In this document: positions 1 through 5,995 of the stretch, piece by piece
Numbering within the stretch: position 1 is the stretch's first letter
Layout: each line of letters begins with the position of its first letter
Assembly: GCA_021162325.1 (NCBI GenBank)
Contig: JAGGYV010000219.1
Span: 1-9,981 of the forward strand
Reading direction: 5' to 3'
Length of the DNA stretch: 9,981 bases
Source of the DNA: Desulfobacteraceae bacterium
GTDB taxonomy: Bacteria > Desulfobacterota > Desulfobacteria > Desulfobacterales > Desulfosalsimonadaceae
Translations under genes and position numbers: made by a program
The notes under the pieces: model-generated
Told to the model about the DNA's origin: nothing
Seen by the model: the letters and a program-made list of their open reading frames with translations, nothing else
The model's database searches: none

Positions 1-7
1 ATATTTA

Positions 8-36
8 TTGACATCAAAATTTCATTTTATTAGTTT
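8..36 (+). promoter_or_regulatory. Probable sigma70 promoter of the tRNA-Ala gene
   Basis: A perfect -35 hexamer TTGACA (8-13) is followed after 17 bases by a weak -10 candidate TAGTTT (31-36). This would start transcription about 8 bases before the mature tRNA 5' end at 52. The -35 and spacing are convincing, but the -10 matches the consensus at only three positions, so the exact -10 is uncertain. Confidence 0.4.
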
Positions 37-51
37 GTGTTTCGATTACAA

Positions 52-127
52 GGGGCTGTAGCTCAGCTGGGAGAGCGCATGACTGGCAGTCATGAGGCCA
101 GGGGTTCGAGCCCCCTCAGCTCCACCA
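52..127 (+). tRNA. tRNA-Ala (anticodon GGC)
   Basis: A complete 76-base cloverleaf can be folded by eye. The acceptor stem GGGGCTG pairs with CAGCTCC (one G-U). The D arm is GCTC/GAGC. The anticodon stem CATGA/TCATG encloses the loop CTGGCAG, giving anticodon GGC, which reads GCC and GCU alanine codons. The T arm AGGGG/CCCCT encloses TTCGAGC. The discriminator is A and the 3' CCA (125-127) is encoded in the DNA. It stands alone, not in an rRNA operon, with its own promoter candidate upstream and an intrinsic terminator 12 bases downstream. No duplicated tRNA 3' end is seen elsewhere in the window, so nothing marks it as an occupied integration site. Confidence 0.97.
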
Positions 128-138
128 TACAACAAATT

Positions 139-176
139 AAAAGCAAGGGTTTATAAATAAGCCCTTGCTTTTTTTT
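139..176 (+). terminator. Intrinsic terminator after tRNA-Ala
   Basis: The stem AAAAGCAAGGG (139-149) pairs with CCCTTGCTTTT (162-172). It is extended inward by TTTA/TAAG with a TAAA loop, and the 3' arm runs into a T tract ending at 176. This is a textbook Rho-independent terminator for the tRNA transcript. Confidence 0.9.
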
Positions 177-450
177 GTTATTGAGGCCGATGATTTTGCA
201 AAAAAAGTTCAGCGACAAATGCTGTATTTCTCGATCCTTTATATTCATGCTTGAGATTAATTAATTCATATAGTATTATTTTTATTTGCGATGCAATACC
301 GGCCCGGAAAAAGCGAAACCGGGAAAATTCAATCCTCAAAACTCAAAATCCGGCAACCGGCATTTGAATTTATTGTAAGTGATTAAAAGTGTCATATATG
401 TTGGTGTTTGTTCGTTTAAAAATTAAATATTTATTCAGTGGAGGAATGGT

Positions 451-1440
451 GTGAAGCAAATCAAATTTTTTTATATACTTCTTTTTATTGCAGGTCTTTT
501 GATCAATGGGTGCATGTTCCCTACTGTAAAGTTATTTACGGACGCCTCGGATCCTTTAAAAGAGTATGTTCTTGAAGGAGATGAAACAGAAAAGGTCCTG
601 ATGATACCGGTGTATGGGATCATATCCGATATTCCCAACAAGGGAATTATTTTTACTGAACCCAGCATGGTTCAGGATATTGTTTCACAACTGAGGCTGG
701 CCGAAGCGGACCCGGATATTAAGGCGGTTCTCTTTAAAATTGATTCTCCCGGCGGAACCGTAACAGCCAGTGATATTTTGTACCACGAAATTAAGTCGTT
801 CAAGGAACGGACCGGTATTAAAGTGACAGTCGAGATCATGAATGTTGCCGCTTCCGGAGGCTATTACATGGCGCTTCCGGCGGATTTTATCATGGCGCAT
901 CCCACTTCGGTGACCGGGTCCGTGGGGGTGATTTTTTTGCAGCCCAAATTTTACGAATTGATGGATAAAATTGGTGTGGGGGTTACGGCTAGTACGTCCG
1001 GAAAAAATAAAGATATGGGCTCTCCGTTTCGCAAGGCCACCGATGCGGAAGCAAAAATTTTTCAAGGCCTGACAGATTCCCTTGGAAAACGATTTGTGGA
1101 TTTGGTGATCGAGCACCGGAAGATCGGGCCTGACGCAGTGGAAAATATTTCCACGGCCCGCATATATCTTGCTGACGAAGCGTTAATGCTCGGATTAATC
1201 GATGAAATTGGTTATATTAATGAGGCGATTTCCCGTACCAAGGAACTTGCCGGTCTGGATGAAAACAGTCAGGTCGTTGTGTATCGCCGTGTTGAATACC
1301 CGGACGACAATTTATATAATACCCAGTCCAGGTATGGCGCCCTGAAATCCCCGCTGATTGATCTGGGACTTCCGGATATAAGTATTTTAAACCGCGCGGG
1401 GTTTTATTATCTCTGGCCGTCGGGGGTTGACGGGAATTAA
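451..1440 (+). CDS. sppA: S49-family (SppA-type) signal peptide peptidase, predicted lipoprotein
   Basis: This 329-residue protein is a single-domain S49 serine peptidase. The family cleaves leftover signal peptides and other membrane-associated substrates with a Ser/Lys dyad. The conserved core begins near MIPVYGII (51-58), followed by IDSPGG (97-102). The nucleophile is Ser135 in AASGGYY, and the general-base lysine is probably Lys187 in KNKDMGSPFR. The N-terminus is hydrophobic (6-20) and ends in LLINGC with Cys21, which reads as a lipobox although Asn at -2 is unusual. The alternative is an uncleaved membrane anchor. The GTG start is chosen because GGAGG (440-444) lies 6 bases upstream; an ATG at 446 is in another frame. 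The gene stands alone, with about 270 bases on either side. S49 membership is confident; lipidation is inference. Confidence 0.9.
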   Translation: MKQIKFFYILLFIAGLLINGCMFPTVKLFTDASDPLKEYVLEGDETEKVLMIPVYGIISDIPNKGIIFTEPSMVQDIVSQLRLAEADPDIKAVLFKIDSPGGTVTASDILYHEIKSFKERTGIKVTVEIMNVAASGGYYMALPADFIMAHPTSVTGSVGVIFLQPKFYELMDKIGVGVTASTSGKNKDMGSPFRKATDAEAKIFQGLTDSLGKRFVDLVIEHRKIGPDAVENISTARIYLADEALMLGLIDEIGYINEAISRTKELAGLDENSQVVVYRRVEYPDDNLYNTQSRYGALKSPLIDLGLPDISILNRAGFYYLWPSGVDGN

Positions 1441-1465
1441 ACGGATGCGCCGTAATATGCTGTTA

Positions 1466-1564
1466 TTGTTGCTAAATTTGATGGCTTCGTAAAAAGTCCA
1501 AATTTTGTGTTGCGCTTCATTCTTTGTTTCTTCATGGTACGCTGTTGCTGTTGTTGCTAAATTT
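1466..1564 (+). repeat. Pair of 14-bp direct repeats (TTGTTGCTAAATTT)
   Basis: The 14-mer TTGTTGCTAAATTT occurs at 1466-1479 and again, identically, at 1551-1564. Each copy is preceded by related GCTGTT sequence. The copies are 85 bases apart, and the interval contains the TGATGGC-type motif at 1479-1499. This may be a direct duplication flanking a small inserted repeat unit, but no transposase gene is present. Confidence 0.6.
1479..1499 (+). repeat. TGATGGCTTCGTAAAAAG-type dispersed repeat end, copy A
   Basis: The motif begins TGATGGCTTCGTAAAAAGTC. A diverged copy sits in the opposite orientation at 3591-3610, with about 17 of 20 bases shared and a one-base gap. From memory, this motif recurs between genes in Desulfobacteraceae genomes; that cannot be checked here. 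The following bases to about 1542 probably belong to the same repeat, but its far boundary is unclear. Confidence 0.5.
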
Positions 1565-1706
1565 ACTCGTGTCATGATGTTAGATGTGCTGCTATCAATT
1601 AATGTGAGAAATAGTTGAAATCTATAGCTTCCGTGTTTGTGTTGCCAGCAGGTTGTTCTGGGGTTTGCAGCCGACTATTATTGTCTGGAAGTGTTTGGGT
1701 TTTCTG

Positions 1707-2474
1707 ATGAATCAGAAAATAGAAGATAAGGTAACTGTAATCAAGGCGTCTTTGCAAACAGCGGGGTTCAGGGTTGCTGGGGCGGGCAGCCGTATTCAGG
1801 TAAAACTGGATAACGGATATCCTGTTGATATATTTACGTTAACAAATAATTCGGGCCAGATTCGGGCAAGGATAAAAATCGACGAACCAGATCCGTTCAG
1901 AAGACAGGCGGTTGTTGATTTAACTCAGAAGTTGCTTGTCGCTGCATTGAATGGGATTGTCAGCGTTGATCCATTTTGCATGTCACGAGAAGCCGGCGGG
2001 GTATATATTTATAATTCTGTCCTGGAACTGGAGAATGGATATTCTGATGATGAACCGATTGAAATTAGCGAAGATGCCGTTGAATTACTGGATACTTGCG
2101 AGCCGGCAGTTGATGATGCAGTTGAATTTGAATTTGATTTTGACTTAAAAGAAGACAACCGGCTGAACGTTGGTAAGTCGCTTGCGGAAGTAGCGGTAGA
2201 AAATCTGGAAACGGTTGATGCAAAAATGTTGCGTCAGAGTCTGGATATGATGAGTCTGAAAAGATCAAGCGCCGTCCGGCTGTCTGTGACCAGGATCTTT
2301 CGCAGTGCGACGGAAGTGGGTGAGCTTGAACAGGCAATCAAAAAGGAAGCTAAAAAAATTGTGACGCAGGAAGACCGGATGGAACTTCAGGCGCTTAAGG
2401 CGTTATGTGCGAACGGGTTTCTGGATCCGATTGTGGATCTGTTATGGCAGGAAGTCTTTAATGATCAGTATTAA
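1707..2474 (+). CDS. Conserved protein of unknown function, tandem paralogue 1
   Basis: I do not recognise this 255-residue acidic, soluble protein; it has no signal peptide or membrane segment. The ATG at 1707 is preferred over a TTG at 1653 in the same frame, because it makes the N-terminus (MNQKIEDKVTVIKASLQ) align with the next gene (MNQTINDKVSIIRESFQ) and gives nearly equal lengths. The N-terminal part (1-110) looks like alternating helix and strands. An acidic linker (about 112-160, including EFEFDFDLKEDN) follows. The C-terminal block (164-251) contains LETVDAKMLRQSLDMM and TRIFRSA and is mostly helical, with more than half its residues identical to the neighbour by eye. No catalytic motif is apparent. 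The Shine-Dalgarno sequence is weak (TGGG about 7 bases before the start). It is probably co-transcribed with the next gene, 68 bases downstream. Confidence 0.8.
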   Translation: MNQKIEDKVTVIKASLQTAGFRVAGAGSRIQVKLDNGYPVDIFTLTNNSGQIRARIKIDEPDPFRRQAVVDLTQKLLVAALNGIVSVDPFCMSREAGGVYIYNSVLELENGYSDDEPIEISEDAVELLDTCEPAVDDAVEFEFDFDLKEDNRLNVGKSLAEVAVENLETVDAKMLRQSLDMMSLKRSSAVRLSVTRIFRSATEVGELEQAIKKEAKKIVTQEDRMELQALKALCANGFLDPIVDLLWQEVFNDQY

Positions 2475-2542
2475 TGCCGTATCTTTAGCGCAGCATTAAA
2501 TCCCCGGCCGGTTGAAACGGACCAAAATGACGGGTTGTTAAA

Positions 2543-3298
2543 TTGAACCAGACTATAAATGATAAGGTCTCTATAATCAGAGAAAGTTTTCAGTCAGGGG
2601 CGGCCGACCTTCTGGAAGTATCCGGATCATTTCGGGTGGATTTCGGGTCTGGTCAAACTGTTTATATCTATGTAGAAACCTATGATCATGCGATAACCGC
2701 GCGTTTTGAATCAAAAGAGGCCGATTCTGACAAGCGGCAGGATGAGATTGATAAACTGCGGGCTGCCCTTGTCAAAGAGATTCGTTTTGCCGATATCAGT
2801 GAATTCCATGAAGCGCAATCCGGGAGTGGCCGCTTTGTTTATACCGCAAGTGTGCGTATGGATGAATCGGTATTCTTTCATGAAACAATTGTTATTGGGA
2901 CGGATGCGCCTGATATTAAGGCGGTTTCGTTGGTTGAGGGAGAAGACGAACGTATTGCCGATGTGCTTGATTCTGATACAGAAAGCACAATTTCGCTCTC
3001 TCCGGTTGAAGAAGCCATTGAGAAGCTGGAAACCGTAGATGCGAAAATGCTGCGCCAGAGTCTGGATATGATGAATCTGAAACGATCGGGCAATGTGCGC
3101 ATGGCATTGACCCGGATTTTCAGGAGCGCACTAGGAGCGGCGGAATTGACGCTTTCAATTCATAATGAAGCGATAAAACTGATTTCTCAAAATGATCATG
3201 AAGACCTTCGGATGATTAAAATAATCAATGCGGCTGAATTTCTTGAGCCGGTGATTGGATTGTTATACGAAGAGGTCTTTGGTAAGAATTCTGAGTGA
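2543..3298 (+). CDS. Conserved protein of unknown function, tandem paralogue 2
   Basis: This 251-residue soluble, acidic protein is the paralogue of the gene just upstream. Its start must be the TTG at 2543: an in-frame stop at 2528-2530 closes the frame, no ATG or GTG lies between, and the resulting MNQTINDKVS matches the first paralogue. The N-terminal region (about 1-115) seems to alternate helix and strand (for example TVYIYVETYDHAITARF) and is diverged from paralogue 1. An acidic linker (about 130-155) leads to the conserved C-terminal block (159-246) with LETVDAKMLRQSLDMM. DNA identity persists locally: 19 identical bases at 2235-2253 and 3056-3074. This shows tandem duplication with faster N-terminal divergence. 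Function is unknown. The gene converges on the chaperone operon across about 315 bases of repeats. Confidence 0.85.
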   Translation: MNQTINDKVSIIRESFQSGAADLLEVSGSFRVDFGSGQTVYIYVETYDHAITARFESKEADSDKRQDEIDKLRAALVKEIRFADISEFHEAQSGSGRFVYTASVRMDESVFFHETIVIGTDAPDIKAVSLVEGEDERIADVLDSDTESTISLSPVEEAIEKLETVDAKMLRQSLDMMNLKRSGNVRMALTRIFRSALGAAELTLSIHNEAIKLISQNDHEDLRMIKIINAAEFLEPVIGLLYEEVFGKNSE

Positions 3299-3327
3299 TA
3301 AACTTGATGATCCGGTTACTTGGATGG

Positions 3328-3493
3328 CTAAGGGAAGTGGAAAATATTAATATACCGGAATTGCGCAGAATTTTTGGTTGTATTCAAGGCACGTTAACAG
3401 GCGCATAACGGGTTATGTAACTGTTGACGCAATGAAGAAGACGATCAAAAAGGCAAGCAAGTTTGGTATATTAATATTTGGAAGTTCCCTAAG
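3328..3493. repeat. About 166-bp imperfect palindrome, MITE-like element
   Basis: Two 29-base ends (3328-3356 and 3465-3493) are inverted repeats of each other with 24 of 29 positions matching, including an unbroken GGTATATTAATATTT. Inside them a second inverted pair, GTTAACAG and CTGTTGAC, encloses CATAAC-GG-GTTATG, so almost the whole element can fold on itself. It encodes no protein and has no convincing target-site duplication that I can see. It may be a non-autonomous mobile element or a structured repeat, and could also serve as a terminator between the converging genes. Confidence 0.65.
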
Positions 3494-3513
3494 TTAAAAG
3501 TTCTATATACAAG

Positions 3514-3610
3514 GCGTAGCGGGTTTTCAGGATTGAAATAATACAAGTCGTATATTGAAAGTCTGGAAAACCGTGACAACGCAGTAGATGGGATTTTTAC
3601 GACGCCATCA
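3514..3610 (-). repeat. Second hairpin-forming dispersed repeat, ending in copy B of the TGATGGC motif
   Basis: On the minus strand this element starts with TGATGGCGTCGTAAAAATCC (3610-3591). It continues into two imperfectly complementary arms (about 3514-3544 and 3550-3582) that share the core GGTTTTC / GAAAACC. It abuts the stop codon of the J-like gene at 3614 and lies just beyond the 166-bp palindrome. The motif at its end is the inverted partner of the one at 1479-1499. No coding capacity is seen. The folded form might terminate the chaperone operon transcript, although no clear T run follows. Confidence 0.5.
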
Positions 3611-3613
3611 AGG

Positions 3614-5959
3614 TTAGGGATTACGGACCGCCCTTACAGCCCCGCACTCCAGAGCGTTTTTTCTGACAAGTTCCCACTGGTTTGAATCTTTAGATGAAAA
3701 TGTCTCCACCTGGATTTGCCATCCATCGGAATATCCGGTATAACTTTTGGATGTCCAGTAACTCTTTTTCCCGATTACGGGGAATGCGGGTGTTGTCTCA
3801 AAAATGCCCGCCAGTTCTTTATGAGTCGGCAGGCGCCAGTCATGAAATCCGCCGGTGGTCAGGGATTCAACATGTTTTTTCCCCTGCTCATAAGTAAGAC
3901 AGGTGTCCGGCTGTGTGATATCGGAATCCAGCATACTCCACATGAGTCCGGTTTTAGTATCCATGATCACCCCAGGAGGCGTTTCAATAAACCGGCCATT
4001 GGTTGCAGCAAGTCGTAATCGCATGTCATTTGTGGCCTGATTTATATTTTGAATGGATCTTAACTCATTTAGCCGATTGATAGCCTTTTTAATTTTTTTT
4101 GTAATTGATGATTCCGGATAGGCTTCCAGAAAGTCTTTAAAAATTTGATCGGCTGCAGTGTAGTTGGTGCCCTGATTGTCAGCTTTTTCGACCAAAGAGA
4201 TATAAATTTTTTCATTCCGGATATTCTCCTGGTATTTTAGAAGCAATTGTTTCAATCGATCGGAATTGCTGTTGTCATAGATGCCAATATAGATTTGGCA
4301 TAACCGGGCACAATCTTCCCATTTCTCATCCTTTTCATAAAACGCCAGCATTTTTTTTACATAGATGAAATATTCGCTGTTGATTTCACTGATTAACGAC
4401 TGAACCTGGCCCTTATGGATTCCGTTTGGGTGAATTTTAAGATATTCTTGAAACAGTTTGATTTTTTGATCCGGTTCACCTTTGAATGAGACGGTGGTGA
4501 GTTTTTCAAAATCTCTTTGATCAATTAAAGTCAAAATTTCTTTAATTCGATTATCGACTGTTTTTTTGTGTTCCTTGTGTAAGCCCTGGGCTGAATACTG
4601 TTTATAAAACGCAAAGGCCTCATCCAGCCTTTGCGTTTCAATTAACTGGTCGGCCTGTTTCAGGATCTGATTAAATTTGTTTGAGTTTGCCTGGAATTTG
4701 ATTTGAGTAATCCGCTTGTTAACATCATCGATATACTCATTTTTAACGTGAGTGGTTACATAGTTTTTAAGCAAATGGATCTTCTGGTCCGGATCGGTCT
4801 GGGCGTTGATTTTTTTGACCAACTGCTGGTATTCGGATTTGAGCACATTTTTGTGATGGATTTTTGAAAAAATAAAAAACCCGGCAATAATGACGATTGC
4901 TGCCAAAACGAATATTGTGGCGGTAATAACAAGACGGCGTTTTTTTTCGGGCTTTTGTTCGATGTGATATCTTTTTTTGCGACAAAAAGAGTAGATATAG
5001 CTGGAAGCCTCTTCTTTGTCCATGCCGAATTCCATGGCTTTATTGATCAGGGCGTCAAAATATTCATACCGAATTTTATTATTAATCGCGGCAATATTAA
5101 TATCTGAATCAATGGATGAAAACTTGGCCTTTGCCAGGCTGACGTCGTATGCGATTCGGGTTTCATTGCTTTTAAATATTGTCAAGCAGTGTCCGGCCAG
5201 AGTGACGCTCGCTGTTACAACCGCATCTTTTCTGCCAATTCTAGCCAGGTCTTTCTTTTTTTCCCCGGATTTTTTCTGGAGTTCATTGAGATCCGAAGTT
5301 TCAGGCAACCCGAGTAAATCATAAAGGGATTTTTTCCCGACAACTTTCAGGTTGTCATTGATTGCTTTTTCAATGGATCTGTCCAACGGGCGAATTGAGA
5401 GATCTCCAGCCTCTTTTTCGTCCTTAATAATTGGGCAGCGGATGCGTTTACGGAGTTCTTCCACATCCATCGCATTTTTTTTCGAGATTTTGATCAGTTC
5501 ATCTTCAGTGATATATCCTTTGCCCATCCGAAGGCCGATTTGCTGATCAATGTGCGTATATTTGGCGTTTTTCTTGGAGGTAATCCGATCATTAATTTCG
5601 TTTTGTGGAATTCCGTGAATTTCAGCCAGTCGGACAATATCCTCTTTGGCGATGTAGCCTTTGCCCATGAGAATGTCGATGTGGCCATCAATTTCTGATT
5701 TTTTATTTTCTTTGTCAGCGGCAATAAATTCGACTGCTGCCTGCGCTTCTTTTTTTCTTAGGGCTTCATCCGTCATGACGATCTGGATATCCGGGATCAT
5801 GTTGATCCGTTTTTGTACCTGGAGACCTTTGGTGGGGTGGTTGCGGAGGCGGCTCCATTCAATTTTTTTGTTCTGGATGGCTTTTTCTATGATTCCAGGA
5901 TCGTTTTCCGGCGGGTTTATAGAGAGTTCAAGAAGAATATAATAATTTTCGCGCTGCAT
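3614..5959 (-). CDS. Single-pass membrane protein with degenerate J-like regions and C-terminal DUF1566 domain
   Basis: This is the 781-residue last gene of the chaperone operon, starting 36 bases after the Hsp70 gene. Residues 5-72 resemble a J-domain (YYILLEL at the start, MTDEALRKKEA at the end), but the HPD position reads HPT (41-43). Two repeats with MGKGYI follow (about 93-126 and 136-173). A second J-like segment (211-272, SLYDLLGLPE to TRIAYD) lacks HPD altogether. A basic stretch (327-342) precedes one membrane helix (about 343-366), which puts the N-terminus in the cytoplasm. The periplasmic part has helical, TPR-like repeats (about 375-635; PDQKI occurs twice), then a DUF1566/Lcl_C domain (about 655-780) with GLMW, DWRLPTHKEL and YWTS. 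I infer a membrane partner of the neighbouring Hsp70, possibly linking chaperone activity to an envelope function. Canonical J stimulation is doubtful without HPD. The Shine-Dalgarno sequence is weak. Confidence 0.88.
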   Translation of the reverse strand: MQRENYYILLELSINPPENDPGIIEKAIQNKKIEWSRLRNHPTKGLQVQKRINMIPDIQIVMTDEALRKKEAQAAVEFIAADKENKKSEIDGHIDILMGKGYIAKEDIVRLAEIHGIPQNEINDRITSKKNAKYTHIDQQIGLRMGKGYITEDELIKISKKNAMDVEELRKRIRCPIIKDEKEAGDLSIRPLDRSIEKAINDNLKVVGKKSLYDLLGLPETSDLNELQKKSGEKKKDLARIGRKDAVVTASVTLAGHCLTIFKSNETRIAYDVSLAKAKFSSIDSDINIAAINNKIRYEYFDALINKAMEFGMDKEEASSYIYSFCRKKRYHIEQKPEKKRRLVITATIFVLAAIVIIAGFFIFSKIHHKNVLKSEYQQLVKKINAQTDPDQKIHLLKNYVTTHVKNEYIDDVNKRITQIKFQANSNKFNQILKQADQLIETQRLDEAFAFYKQYSAQGLHKEHKKTVDNRIKEILTLIDQRDFEKLTTVSFKGEPDQKIKLFQEYLKIHPNGIHKGQVQSLISEINSEYFIYVKKMLAFYEKDEKWEDCARLCQIYIGIYDNSNSDRLKQLLLKYQENIRNEKIYISLVEKADNQGTNYTAADQIFKDFLEAYPESSITKKIKKAINRLNELRSIQNINQATNDMRLRLAATNGRFIETPPGVIMDTKTGLMWSMLDSDITQPDTCLTYEQGKKHVESLTTGGFHDWRLPTHKELAGIFETTPAFPVIGKKSYWTSKSYTGYSDGWQIQVETFSSKDSNQWELVRKNALECGAVRAVRNP

Positions 5960-5995
5960 AGGTTTTGCTCAGGTTTTATTTGTAATTTCAACGGA

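Noticed and set aside
303..323. CCCGG...CCGGG hairpin upstream of the SppA gene
   Set aside because: There are only five pairs around an 11-base loop with no T run. I see no support for a terminator or riboswitch.
401..436. sigma70 promoter for the SppA gene
   Set aside because: TTGGTG with TTAAAT and TTGTTC with TTTATT are both poor matches in an AT-rich stretch, so no promoter can be assigned.
446..450. ATG at 446 just before the SppA gene
   Set aside because: It is in a different frame from the peptidase. The GTG at 451 is in frame and correctly spaced from GGAGG.
685..1116. Minus-strand open frame of 143 codons
   Set aside because: It lies wholly inside the SppA gene, antisense, and its translation resembles no protein family.
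1653..1706. TTG at 1653 as the start of the first paralogue (18 extra residues)
   Set aside because: The added residues have no counterpart in the second paralogue, while the ATG at 1707 aligns exactly with its start.
3694..4018. Two overlapping plus-strand open frames
   Set aside because: They are antisense to the conserved DUF1566 domain, which is clearly the coding strand.
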